From assembly GCA_024734495.1 (NCBI GenBank), contig JALMQS010000157.1, forward strand, positions 310,001-374,000: DNA of 64,000 nt. The letters are read 5' to 3'. Of the stretch, positions 20,860 to 32,365 are shown one piece after another. The notes under the pieces were generated by a model. The model ran no database searches. It was not told the origin of the DNA and was given only the letters and a program-made list of their open reading frames with translations. The stretch comes from Forficula auricularia. Taxonomy: Eukaryota > Arthropoda > Insecta > Dermaptera > Forficulidae. Position 1 is the stretch's first letter; every line of letters begins with the position of its first letter. Made by a program: the position numbers and the translations under genes.

Positions 20860-21925
20860 ATAGAGTAAATACAAATATGAAAGAAATAAACTCGGCATGT
20901 TATGATTTAGCAATTTTTTGGTGCAACAAACGGTTCGAGCTAAGAAGTTTAAATATGTTATAGAGATGCAATTTATCAATAAAAAATGGTTCTCCATATA
21001 CCATTGCGATTTATTTTTTAAATCGAAAATTTTGAAGCTAGAAACCCCAAAATCTAAATAGTTTGTCGTTTCTCAAATTCAAATGTCATAAGTACGATCT
21101 TTTTAACACCAGTCGTTCTTTGGTTGAGTATCGGGATACAGAAAAACAGAACATACAGATAGACATAAAAAATATAGGAAAACTTAGAGTGAATTCAATA
21201 CCTGTCAATTATTGAGTCGAAATATTAAATTCACTCAAAAGATTTCAAGTCTCTTGCTCTTTCGTGATATCCAATAGTAATAATATCTCCCAAAGCGCTT
21301 CAAGATATTTGATTTATAAATCTAATCCACACGCCTAGAAAATGGACATATTGTGTCTTTCCTGTATTAAAGTTAACTAGTCTGATTTCAATTTTTTTTT
21401 TTAATAAAAGAAACTTTAAAAAATAGCCTCCCACTTTTCCGGCTCACCCTCTTGACTTCCTTCAGTTCGCTCACTCCGCTAGCTTTTCAAAAGCTTTCTC
21501 TCTCCAATGGCATAAAAAACATATTCCCAGAGGATTAAAAAAATCTGAATGAGAATGCTCTTTTAATCCTTATATGAAGAGATTTGTTTATTTTTATTAA
21601 TAAATCCCAATAATATTCCCTAATTGCCCTAAGCGTTTTTTTAAAATTCCAATTAGCTGCCAAGTGTGAGAGTCTCGACTTAAAATCTATAAAGCCAATC
21701 TTCCTCGACGGTTCACTACTAATTACCATCGTAATATTGACGATGTTACCTTTTTAGGGTTCCGTTCAAACCTAAAACGAGACCCTATTATGTCGATACA
21801 ATGTCTGTCTGTTGAACTATCAGAGCACTGTACATATTTGGAAAACAAAATAAGATATTTACTAAAATAATTAAATACATATAAGAGTTCAAATTGCCTT
21901 TAGAAATAGACTTTATATTTCTAAG
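20860..21925. other. No gene; possible common insect repeat piece
   Basis: 21757-21790 has agggttccgttcaaacc and gagaccctattatgtcg, which recalls a repeat I remember from insect genomes, but the match is short. Nothing else recognised. Confidence 0.35.
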
Positions 21926-21927
21926 TA

Positions 21928-22092
21928 AATCAAAAAAATGTCATCATCTACTAGACCCGAGATGGAAGAGATTATCTTTAATTACCTATATATCAAAAGG
22001 GTTGTGTCCAAAACATAGTCTGACATATAGGTAATTAAAAATAATTAATTCCATCCTAGATCTAGTAGATGGCAATCTTTTTTGATTTCCTC
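21928..22092. repeat. Imperfect palindrome
   Basis: aatcaaaaaaatg, catctactaga and taattacctatat on the left are matched by atataggtaatta, tctagtagatg and ttttttgatt on the right, around a ~35-base loop. MITE-like, about 165 bases. Confidence 0.6.
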
Positions 22093-22099
22093 AAAATAT

Positions 22100-22740
22100 A
22101 GTTCAATTTATTCATTTTCCCCGAATCTAAAAATTTATTACAATTTTAATCGAATTGTTATTTTGGGGAGGATTGAATTTTTATGGGTTCGAAAATAAAA
22201 ATAATATTTTTATCATGTTTTGTGAGGTACTACCTTTGTAATGGATAGGTTGTTAAGTAGAAGACATTTTTTAAAATGTAATTCAATTTAGATTGACGAT
22301 GACGGTGTGAAAGATCTCTAAAGTGGCCATCTTTAGATGATTGTTGTACTTGTCGACTTTCAAAAGAAGCTTAACTTAAAATTATTTAAAAATTCCTCAA
22401 ATTCACTCCTTCCATCCCTATCAACGTCATATTTGATGTTTAACGTATTTTAGAAGATATATAATAATAAAATATGTAACCTTAAGTAGGTATACCGGTC
22501 CGGCCTATTTTCATTCCTTAAAACTTTATAAAAATCTTTAAAGCTGCTTTGAGAAATTTTGAAAAAGCTAAAGATTACTAAAATAAAGTACCCCAATAAA
22601 AATTAAAAATCTTATGACGTTATTATCTATTTAGTCAAGATTTCATTATTATAGTAGCTATAGCCAGAATTTAGAAACTCACTCACATAAACATTCGTTA
22701 ATTCTTATAATAATAATAGATATTGTGGTGTTGGTGCAAG
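22100..22740. other. No recognisable feature
   Basis: AT-rich spacer without motif. Confidence 0.4.
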
Positions 22741-22855
22741 GTGAAACATCTTTAATAAAAGATAAAAGTAAATAAATATTATATGAAATAAGTGGATATT
22801 GATGAGGCAGTCAAAAAAGAAGATAATTTACACTATCTTTTTATTCATAAAAACC

Positions 22856-22887
22856 GACGTTTCGGAGGCTATTCCCTCCTTCTTCAG
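22856..22887 (-). ncRNA. Hammerhead-ribozyme-like motif (GAAACGTC class)
   Basis: Reverse-strand twin of 23077-23108: CTGAAGA, A, stem GGAGG/CCTCC, GAAACGTC, with an identical core. Confidence 0.6.
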
Positions 22888-23076
22888 GGTTTTGAAAAGT
22901 CAGTGAAGGAAATCCAATGCAGCATTCCCTCTGTCTCCTCTTTCAGTGGCAGTAACAATAATATATTGTATTTCATTATCAGCAGAATTATAATGTAATA
23001 TATTATTGTTACTGCCACTGAAAGAGGAGACAGAGGGAATGCCGCATTGGATTTTCTTCACTGACTTTTCAAAACC

Positions 23077-23108
23077 CTGAAGAAGGAGGGAATAGCCTCC
23101 GAAACGTC
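23077..23108 (+). ncRNA. Hammerhead-ribozyme-like motif (GAAACGTC class)
   Basis: CTGAAGA (23077-23083), A, stem II GGAGG/CCTCC with loop GAATAG, GAAA (23101-23104), CGTC. The last eight bases GAAACGTC allow a 2-bp stem III (AC/GU) and a GUC cleavage triplet, the minimal form known from Penelope-like elements. Such minimal forms are thought to need a dimer. Confidence 0.65.
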
Positions 23109-23399
23109 GGTTTTATGAATAAAAAGATAGTGTAAATTATCTTCTTCTTTTTTGGACTGCCTCATCAATATCCACTCAATTCACTTATCAGTCCGTCTCC
23201 AAAAATTACTCCAATCTTATTATATGAAACATTCATTTACTATGAGTTAAGATTTCTGAGTCACTTTGTTTCACAATAAAAATTAAAAAAATAAAAGAGG
23301 TAAATTTTTAATGTGAAACAAGTGACCTAGAAATCTGAACTCATAGTAAATGAATATTTCATATAATATTTATTTACTTTATCTTTATCTTATAATGAG

Positions 23400-24450
23400 T
23401 CGTGTGCCAATGTGGTTAAATCTACTTTTGGAAAATTTCTAAATTTCCTTAAATTCTAAAAGAAGTAAATTAAAAAATTATTTAAAGTACAAAAGGCTTT
23501 ATTTTTCCTTTTAGAGGGCCCTACTTTTTATTTCTTCAGAATAGGTTTTATTAGCTGTATAAGGCTCGGATTTAAAAAACATAAATTTGTTATGATTTTT
23601 ATTGGGGTTTTTTGTTTTTGCTTCTGTACCTACGATTCATATATTACTGTGAAAACCTGAAATCAGTTCAAACACGATTAAATTGGTTAGAACAAGTTTC
23701 AACAAAGACCTTTCCTGAGTTTTATGTATATTTAACTATAACTATACCTACGATTCACTAATATTTAAGAGAAATCTGACTGAAAGAATTTTCATATTTT
23801 TAATTATTTACGATTAAAACTAGTTTTGACTGAAATGGATCCATTTTAAGTCTTTATTCATCTCCAGATCTGACCTATTTTTAGGTGTTGTTTTTCCTTT
23901 AGTCTTTTTGGAGCACTTATGACAATTGTGCATGGAATTCGATTTTTTTCTTACAAGTAATGAGGGTCAAAGTCAAAAAAGGAAGTATAGATGAATGATT
24001 TTTAAAACATATTCGTTTTGTTGATTGCTTGGTTTGAAAAAGAAAAGAGTAAGTATTCACTATATAAAGGAAATTTTTAGTTGATACTAATTTTAACAAG
24101 TCATATAAAATTTTAAATAGAAAACTATATGGAGAAGATAGAACTATCCAACAAACATGATCCCTTCTAGCTTAACCAGCTTAACTAGTGCACAAGAAAA
24201 AAGACTTTATTGAAACTAGATATTTTCCTTCCTGTTTTCTGGCCTTAACCATTTAGCCAATCACTTTCTTTATATTATTATCTCTAATTAAACGAAATAT
24301 ACCTTTTAATTACATGTTAGATATTATTAAATATAATGAAGATTTAAAACATGAAAATATACCATTTCAAATATTTACACTAGCCCTTAATATAAAACTT
24401 TGAAGAGCCATAGCGACTTTTTCATTATACTCACACAAGCACAAAAGATA
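23400..24450. other. No recognisable feature
   Basis: AT-rich, with no family motif seen in the short frames. Confidence 0.4.
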
Positions 24451-24457
24451 GTCACTA

Positions 24458-24654
24458 ATTATTGGGAATTCCATGCTTTTGCTGATTTCACAAAAAGCAT
24501 TTGTGTCCACTTTTTGTTCAGATCATATTCAAGAAGCACATGATTGAGGCCCTCATTGGTAAGTTCACACCTACACAATGGGGGCTCCACCTCCAATTCG
24601 ATGCAGATGTAAATTCAGTGTTGAGTGTCCAAGTCCACAACTCATTCTTGAAAT
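24458..24654 (-). pseudogene. LINE ORF2 C-terminal fragment
   Basis: Reverse strand: ISRMSCGLGHSTLNLHLHRI, then after a frameshift PLCRCELTNEGLNHVLLEYD, ending near KAWNSQ and a stop. G-H-x-x-L-N-x-H-L-x-R-I, C-x-C and N-H-V-L-L-E match the C-terminal Cys/His region found after reverse transcriptase or RNase H in R1- and Jockey-like LINEs. The usual final cysteine is a tyrosine here. One frameshift. Confidence 0.65.
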
Positions 24655-24699
24655 TGGTATAATACCTCTGCAACGCATATTAATTTTTTTAAACCATGG

Positions 24700-26200
24700 T
24701 GACTAAGTCACAGTAGGTTTCATTTTGTATAAATTCCGACCTATTGAAACTAATTCTTACCTATACAAATCTGTTATTTATGCTACCATACATAGGTACA
24801 TACAAATGCAAACATTTTTAAAGCGCAAATGACCATAGTAATCAACGATAAACAAATAATAATAATAATAATAATAATAATATACTTTTAAAAAGCATTT
24901 TTTTTAATTTGTTCTACTTGAAAAGTGAAGATCCATAAAAATTTCGACTTTTTTTCAGTCAACTCGATATCTCCATTTTGCATATTATAGAAAACTCGTT
25001 ACTAGATTTAGTATAGTAACAGAAACAATCCACGGAGTCATCGTTGCTGAACAATCAGTGCTCTAACTTAAAACCATTACCCTTGTTTGTCTGTTTCATG
25101 TTGACAACTTATTCTTGATGACAATCCCAAATACTATATAGACTGAAACGTGATTTTAGTGTATTTTATTTTATGTATTTTTATAATTATTAATAAATAC
25201 ATTTAACCATATTATTTATATTAAATTATATGATATATAATTATTGGAGGATGTTAATTCCATTCAACTCTATTCCTTATCTTGAGAATCGAATTCACCC
25301 CCTTGCTTTTCTTATCTTTTTTAGACATGAACAAAAGCTTTCAAATCCCTATTCCACAAAGTACCTTTCCCAGGGCCAGCTCCGTTTATTTCTGCAGACC
25401 AACCCCTAAATATTTCCACCGTTTGCTGGTCAAACATTGTCGATTTTACGTCACTATATTTCGCTTTAAGTACCAAACAATATAGGTAGGTATATATATT
25501 ATTGAAACTAGTTCTTACGTACACAATTCTGTTTTTACGCTATAATTTACTTGGGTATACATACAAACACTCACAAATATATATAAAATTGAACTATAAA
25601 ATATTGTATTATCTTTGATTGTTCTATAAAACATGTCTAAATGTATCGAATTCGACCATTTACTCACGTTCAACTTATAAGAAAAAGGATTGAAAAAATT
25701 CAACATTTTCCTTTTATCATTTACTCCCCCAAATTTTACAAAAATATTTGAGTGAAATTAAATTAAATACCTACCATTCTATGAGTCATTTCGAAACGTT
25801 CATTATCACCAAGTCTTCAAGGAACAGGAATTCCTCCTCTTGCTGCTTTTATCTTCTCGAAATCTTATATTTTTCAACCCCTTTAAATCCTAATTAAAAA
25901 GATTCCTGAAATTCCAATTCAACCCATGATTGTTTATCCTCCCACTTAACCCAAAACTTTCTCTTTCCCTATTTTGGCTCTTAACTTTTACTTTTACTTT
26001 TATATTGACAAAATAATAATAAATGGATAAAGATAGATTTAATACGAAATATCTTCAAGCTGTATCTAGACTTTTGAGGTTAGCATACCATTAGAAAAGT
26101 AAGTAACCATATTGTTTTAAATTTTTATATTTAACAGCTATAAAGAATATTCAACAACTGGAATGGTGTTTTAAAATTGATATTTGAAGATTTTGAAATT
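24700..26200. other. No gene; microsatellite
   Basis: (aat)n at about 24858-24882. Opposed open frames at 25282-25524 have mixed composition but overlap each other and show no recognised motif. Confidence 0.4.
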
Positions 26201-26232
26201 CTAGAAAGATGGATGTAGGGAGAGAATTTCCG

Positions 26233-26407
26233 TTTTTTTTTTTTGTTTTTGTTTTTTGGCTTTTCGGCTCTTCTAGCCATCAGTACGGTACTATTATTTA
26301 ATTATGACTTCTATGTAGGGATCAGATTTTTAGCCGGTTGCCTCGAGTCTAATTCGAACCCGGGTCCACTTGATTAACAGGCTTGCACGCTAACCGCTGG
26401 CAAAACC
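26233..26407 (-). mobile_element. tRNA-derived SINE, family 1, copy c (reverse)
   Basis: Reverse strand has gggtcgggttttgccagcgg, gggttcgaattag (B box), gcaaccggctaaaaatctga and a ggccgaaaagcc-like tail ending in A (T-run at 26235). Flanked by agaatttccgttttt on both sides, an excellent target duplication. Confidence 0.75.
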
Positions 26408-26650
26408 CGACCCCCAGAATTTCCGTTTTTAAAGTCATAAAAAAGCGAGTTCATTGTTGGTTTGATTTATTTTTGATTGAGATTGTTCAAGATGAACATT
26501 ACATAAGTTGTTATATATTCTAATTATATAGTTCTAGTTATATATTCTAATCTCCCAAGAAGAAACATGAAGAAAAAGACATTATATATTTTTCAAAATT
26601 TTCTATGTATAAATCTTAATTTGTAACTAATTTGAAATATTTGTGATAGA

Positions 26651-26685
26651 CTGATGATGAAGGCAATGCCTTCGAAACTATAGTC
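26651..26685 (+). ncRNA. Hammerhead-ribozyme-like motif (GAAACTATAGTC class)
   Basis: CTGATGA, T, stem II GAAGGC/GCCTTC with loop AAT, GAAA (26674-26677), CTATAGTC. Same class as 16918-16952, differing in the stem II loop. The core is complete. The surrounding PLE terminus is too decayed to delimit. Confidence 0.6.
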
Positions 26686-26689
26686 TCTA

Positions 26690-27890
26690 GAAATAATTAA
26701 AAATTATTTTATTTAAAAAAAACAGAAGACTCTCTCATTTTATTTTATTTTTAACCTAAAATTACATAAGTTATTTATTAAAATTCGATTTTTTTCTGAT
26801 TTTGTGCATGCATTTTTCATTCGGGTATTGAGAGTCTAGAATATTCAATTCTTCGATTTGAATTTACCCAGATTTTGGCACCAGAAAAACTTTCTACCAT
26901 CTTTCGTTTTTGAGGGGGAAAAATTTTGAGTGAACTCCCTATTTTGCTCCACTAGGCAGCCATGCGTAGTAATTTTTAAAACAAGGTGAATCAAACATCA
27001 AACATTATTCATTTAAATGTAAAAAATCAATTATTTCAGAGTGGTTGCCCGGAAACCAAACTAGTGCTTGGGTTCAAGTCCCTCCTGTGGGGGCAGGACC
27101 CTCCTACATGCAATATAAACATATCTATTAAAATCTTTGAATCGACCTAAATTCATTTCATTATTCAAATAATTTTTCCTATTCTAAAATAAAATTTTGA
27201 TATCTCTTTTATATATACTACTTTATACCATATATATAAAGTTCTTTTCAAATTCGAGCGATATTTTTGGCGCACCCTATATAAATAAAGATTGTTCCAT
27301 CAAATTTATTTCACTACCGTTTTGACAGCTGTCATCAAAGCTAATTTCATGTTTTGATGAAAAGGACTATTATTTTATTTCGACAAATGTCAATTTATTA
27401 ATGAGAGCTTATTTTGTTTTACGTAAACAAATTCAATTATTTCAATTTTAATAAATTTATAATAATGAAAAATATTAAAAAATTTAAATAAATTACCCAG
27501 TTTGTGTCTGTATTGGACATGCTGTCTCGATACCAACCATATTAATAAACTCGATCGAATAACTGATCGCCATTATCAGCATATCCATATTATTATTATT
27601 ATAAAATTTTATACTAAAATGTCATAAAAGCTGGAGTTTTATTAATCATATAGAGAGCTTGACCATTGGCCAACTTGCACAATAATTCTATAACTATTGG
27701 TGAAAATCACGATAATTGTGACCTCTCTTCTTTCGGGCTATTTAGAATTATATTAGATGTATAATAATAGCAAATTCAGTCTTCCTGGCATCTGATGGCA
27801 GAAAGTTGTCGGGAAACAATTTCTCTTCTCCCATAAAAGCAATACATTTACTTTAAACTAGGGCTTCTAATTATCGCTAATATTTTAAAA
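26690..27890. other. No gene; tRNA-like fragment
   Basis: 27044-27110 contains gagtggttgcccgg and gggttcaagtccctcc, resembling A and B boxes of a tRNA or SINE head, with no recognisable body. The rest is AT-rich without motif. Confidence 0.35.
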
Positions 27891-27892
27891 TA

Positions 27893-28324
27893 CAGTGAAA
27901 CCCCTCAAATCTGAACTAATTGGGGCTGTATCCTGTTAGGATTTCAATTTGTTCGGATTAGCCGAAAGCAGCTTCGAGAATTGAAGATAACTGATATCAA
28001 GTGAAAGATTAAGTAATATTTTGTGTGCTTTTATTATTATTTCATTGTTTTTGCAAAGTGATTAACCTAAAAAATTTCAATAACCTACTTTTACGGTTTT
28101 TCAATCCTTAATGAGATAAGTATGTATAGATACATTTACACTTTGTTAGGTATGCTAAAAGTAATTCTTTGTTAATTTTTCAACTAATTATGTAAAATAA
28201 GGTTATAATGTAGCTAGAATTTATACATTATTGTTTTATGACTAAATAAATAAGTTTCTCTTTTTTGCGTTCGGATTTCCCGGGATTTCGGATTTCCGGG
28301 GCTCGGATTTGAGGGGTTTTACTG
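27893..28324. mobile_element. pogo/Tigger-like MITE, copy 1
   Basis: TIRs cagtgaaacccctcaaatc and gatttgaggggttttactg, flanked by TA on both sides. The 432-bp interior is shared, in reverse orientation, with 39895-40318 (ttatgactaaataaataagt, ttcattgtttttgcaaagtg). TA duplication and CAGT ends suggest a pogo-related source. Confidence 0.75.
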
Positions 28325-28329
28325 TATTA

Positions 28330-28743
28330 TTAAAAGAACAATATTTCCAATTCTTTTTTACTTTTATTTTTGTATATAATCAAATTCGCCAATCTAGAGG
28401 TTTCATAGCTCAGATTTGGATTCACTTTTCAAGAAGAAAAAAAATATCTTGAAAAAATGTAGTCGACTGGCAAAAATTTTATTTCATTTCGAGAACCAAT
28501 ATACTTTTCAAAACAAAAAATGTTTTTATATAAATATTTGAAACATAATTTTTAGAGTCTGGTGTTGGATAACATATTTTAATAGTAAAAATATTTTTTT
28601 GGATTTGAAATTTGGATAATAATTTGAAAATTTAAAGATCCTTCTGAAATTTTTAATTCGACCTTATATATTTATGAAAATACTCTAATTGTTTGAAATT
28701 TTAGGGATTCGCCGCATCCTTAGCATCCATGGAACGCACGCCA

Positions 28744-28777
<34 letters not shown>

Positions 28778-29280
28778 ACTTCCTATTATTTATAGTCTGT
28801 TATTAAATAATGGATTAGCAATTTGAAATAATGGCTTCCGTTGCAACATACAATGCTTCTCATTAATATCCGCATAAAATAATGTTCATGCAGATTCACT
28901 CATCATTTGAATGAAATTGAAAATAATTTCCATATTTACGAAGTTAGAGTTGTTAGCACATTAAAATTTATAACTCCTATTTAGAAATCACAAAATATAT
29001 AGAAATAACTATACCTATTCTATTTTAGTGTTTTTCAACCGCTATGTAGATACACATTAACGTGTCACATCAGTGTATCACGAAGTAATTAGGAGTGCTA
29101 CTAAAAATGTTATTTAAATTTTACTGTAAATTATAATACTGTGTATTTATTAACATAAAATTTTGTTAAATTAAAGAATAAAGAAGAAACAAAAGGATTA
29201 CCATCGCGCTTGACACAAAAAATCCCCGTCTCGAACCCAGCCTGATCCTTTTGTCTACAATAAAAAAATATTTTCTTTAT
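28330..29280. other. No gene; AT microsatellite
   Basis: (at)n at about 28747-28775. Nothing else recognised. Confidence 0.4.
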
Positions 29281-29284
29281 TCTC

Positions 29285-29631
29285 TCATCATCATCATCAT
29301 TGGGTCCTAAGACTGGTTTAATGCAACAATCCATCTCCACTCGACTCTGTCCCCCGCCAGCTGTTTGACCTCTCTAAATGTCTGGTATCCCATATCCCCA
29401 ATTATTTGGTTGAAATATTCTAATCTGGGTCTTCCCCTTCCCCTTTTCTTTCCCACCTCCCCCTCCAAGATATCCCTAAGCAGTCCCCCATGTCTCAGTG
29501 TGTGCCCCATCATCTGACCTCTTCTCTTCTTCAGACTCTTCCACAAGGTTCTTCTTTCTCCGATTCTTCCAAGAACTTCTTCATTTGTAATTTTATCGAT
29601 CCATTTGATATTCATCATTCTTATTCTCTAA
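29285..29631 (-). mobile_element. RTE-type LINE 3' end, copy 1
   Basis: The reverse strand ends in a (GAT)n tail (29285-29303). It holds a 103-codon frame: KITNEEVLGRIGERRTLWKS, KKRRGQMMGHTLRHGGLLRD, EGEVGKKRGRGRPRLEYFNQ. This is the C-terminal end of the endonuclease-reverse transcriptase type seen in RTE-like elements. 5'-truncated at about 29631. Nearly identical to 62597-63060, so recent activity is likely. Confidence 0.75.
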
Positions 29632-29964
29632 TATAATTTAATTTAATTTCTAATTCTCTTTGGAAGAGACCTCGTTTTGATTGAGTTCCAGGGAAAGGAA
29701 AAAATACATTTCGAATTTTGGTTTATGTGAATAGACGTTACAACTTAAAATGGTAACAACCCATTTTCGCACATTGTTGAACAAAGAATCAAATTTAGAG
29801 GTATGTTTTTTTTATGCATAGTAGAGTTAAAAAATCTTAAACCTGAACTTTTTCAAAAATTATTAATTTAATAACTTAAAAATAGGAAAGAGATTAACCA
29901 GTCAAGCCAAATATAGAATAGATTTCGTAAAAATTAGTTTATTTTTCATATTTAAAGAGAAGTT

Positions 29965-31662
29965 GGCTTAAGCCGGGATTATCTAAAGTCATTCGTGGTA
30001 TATGAGCTTTAAGGCCCAGTTCTGAATATAGTCAGGGGAATGAGATTAGCCAGGGTCCAAACACCCTCATATAACAAAATAGAACAGTATGATTGGCGAT
30101 GGACCTTAGAAGGGATAGAAAACGGACAATCATATGAAACGTCGTCTCCACCCACCACGACGACACGATCGGAAAAGGCATAAAAAGACTGACACGAAGA
30201 AATATTTCTCTCTATTATTTTATCCAGCTCTTACCTTACATCTCTATATATTATACCTCTACCTATATTATTCTATTACATTATCCAGCGCTATTACTCT
30301 ATCTTCTTTACATTATATTCTCCACTCTCTATTACTCGATCTCACGAGTATATTTCTTCTTCCTGGAGTCGTTTTTACGGGCATTCTCATTCATCCACTT
30401 GCGAGCCCCTCCATTGGCACTTCTATCATTAGCACGATAGCTAATTGGATAGCACGGACAAGAATACCTGTCCGGCTCTCGTGAAGACACCACGGAAGCT
30501 GATCAAAAAGGCGAGACTCCAGGCCCGTTACACACTCTTCGACGTGGCAGTCTACGGAACCTGAGCGAGAGGGAGTGCGGCACAGCTAGCGCTGTTGAAG
30601 TAATTGAACCAGTCGGCACACTTCAAGAGCAAACGTAATCAATCATAATTTCTTTGAACGATCTCCGTTCACCCTTTAAAGCCATCCAATCATTTAATTC
30701 TTTCTGACTGTTAAATTCACCAAGGACCTCAATAAATTATATACTATAAATTGAATTCTTGATTATCTTTCACTGTTAAGAAAATTTCCCCATTCTCCTT
30801 TGCAGCTAGAATTCATTTAAGTATTGTTATTTTATTTTTGCCTATTTAAAAATTATTTTTTTTTATATTTTTTTTAATTCATTGTATCAGATTAACTTCA
30901 GTAACGTAAAATTTGAACATAAGAGTAAATTCAGTAGTTTATCAAACTAGTACAACGAGATACACTGAGTTACACCATCACCTCCACGTCTATAAAGGTT
31001 AGTATTCTCACACTCAGGAATATTCCCCTTAAACGTCCCCTTACCAAACTAATTTCCAGACCCCTCCAACCACATACCCTCCCTAACCCCATTGCATGGT
31101 GGAGGTTTCGCTGGGATTACATATCCCTCCAACCACCAACCCTCCCTAACCCCATTGAACCCCTGGACCCCACCCCACGAACCACACCCTCAACCCCAAC
31201 CCCGACCCTACACCACCACCACGCCCTGGACCCTCACCCCGTGTCCTACCACCCCGCCCCACACTACCATACCACCCCGTGCTTACCCCCCGCACCCCCA
31301 CCCGTGACTCTGGATCGTCACCTGAACAACCCGCCCTCCAATTTCCCTACCCCTCCAACCACATACCCTCCCCCTAACCCCATTGCATGGTGAAGGTGCT
31401 GCTGGGATTTGAAAATCTAAGCCATCCTATCCCACAGATATCCCTAAATTCAAAATCCCATATTAAAAATATTCTGAGAAGTGAGAATACCAGGCTTAGT
31501 AAGGCTGCAACCGAACGCGATACCTGTCTCGTTGTACTAAAATTGAACAAAAAAATATAGTATATTGCCCCGTACCGTTAATTTATTTTTTTTTATATTT
31601 TTTATTTATTTAAATTCTCTTAACAGTGGGATATCAAAGGTTAATTGAATAATCCCGGCTTC
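29965..31662. repeat. Composite region with nested inverted ends
   Basis: aagccgggattat (29973) and ataatcccggctt (31650) are inverted. Inside them ctttcactgttaagaaaatt (30766) and aattctcttaacagtggga (31614) are inverted, and inside those tagtacaacgagatac (30949) and tctcgttgtacta (31531). This looks like successive TIR insertions. A frame at 30134-30484 is unrecognised. Confidence 0.4.
31050..31400. repeat. C-rich minisatellite segment
   Basis: ccctccaaccacataccctcc and ccccattgcatggtg occur twice (31064 and 31350) around a strongly C-rich, A/C-only stretch. The reverse strand is G-rich with many G-runs and could form G-quadruplexes. A similar G-rich stretch is in the Helitron at 56430-56760. 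The Pro/His-rich frame here is a translation of the repeat. Confidence 0.6.
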
Positions 31663-31801
31663 AACACTTCTATTTTTGAAATTTTCTGAGAATTTATTTG
31701 GCGAACTGTTTACTTTCTTTTCTATAAAATTAATACATTTTATAAATAAACAATAGCAACTTCTAATATTTGATTCTTTCTTTTACAAATAAACACCGAG
31801 A

Positions 31802-32365
31802 ATGGATGGCACACAACAGAGTCTGGACGAACGCAGGGCGATTTATGCAGGCAGCCAACAAACAACAGTTGAATTATCCAACACGCCGATCGATCCTGAT
31901 GATATAGCATTAGACTCAGGGACCTGTATGTCCACTCCTACACCGGCGGAAATGGAAGAATCGACACTTCCAGNNNNNNNNNNNNNNNNNNNNNNNNNNN
32001 NNNNNNNNNNNNNNNNNNNNNNNNNNNNNNNNNNNNNNNNNNNNNNNNNNNNNNNNNNNNNNNNNNNNNNNNNCAGAACTTTCAAAACCCGGTATAAAGA
32101 ACATTTGAGTTCGTTAAGAAAGTTGCAATCAGACACCATACAGAGTGATCCAACCTCCGCCTTCGCAGACCACCTTATTGAAAACAATCACTCACCTTCA
32201 CCCCAAAATCCTATACCACTACACTTTGCCTCTAAAAGCCGAAAACTAGACCTGTTAGAATCAACCGAAATTAAGAAAGCTATAATTGAAAAAGATAAAA
32301 ATTTCAATAACCAGCAGGACATTAGAAATTCCACAATAATAGATCTACTAATTAACAAAAATTAA
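31802..32365 (+). pseudogene. PLE polyprotein ends joined across unknown bases
   Basis: Before the gap, an ATG-initiated acidic stretch of about 57 codons (MDGTQQSLDERRAIYAGSQ onward) with no motif. After it, RTFKTRYKEHLSSLRKLQ, DPTSAFADHLIENNHS and SRKLDLLESTEIKKAII: the arginine and histidine of R-x-K-x-R-x-x-E-H, the F-A-x-H-L motif and the catalytic-type glutamate of a GIY-YIG nuclease. The single open frame across the Ns is an accident of the filler length; the real frame relation is unknown. Confidence 0.65.
31974..32073. other. Assembly gap (100 N)
   Basis: Exactly 100 Ns, the usual placeholder for a gap of unknown size. It falls inside the PLE, whose repeats probably prevented assembly. 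Confidence 0.95.

Larger units (their letters stand above)
22745..23390. mobile_element. PLE-derived double palindrome
   Basis: Arms about 22788-22985 and 22998-23188 are near-perfect reverse complements (gtggatattgatgaggcagtc against gactgcctcatcaatatcc). Each arm carries a hammerhead motif. The adjacent 23221-23276 and 23316-23390 form a second inverted pair (catttactatgagttaaga), which recurs at 51300-51375 behind another hammerhead motif. No coding. Confidence 0.7.

Noticed and set aside
25282..25524. Opposed 67-codon frames
   Set aside because: They are antisense to each other, with no motif or splice evidence for either.
27044..27110. Functional tRNA gene
   Set aside because: A- and B-box-like words are present but acceptor and anticodon stems do not pair.
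31092..31307. Pro/His/Thr-rich 71-codon frame
   Set aside because: Low-complexity C-rich minisatellite; no start context or motif.
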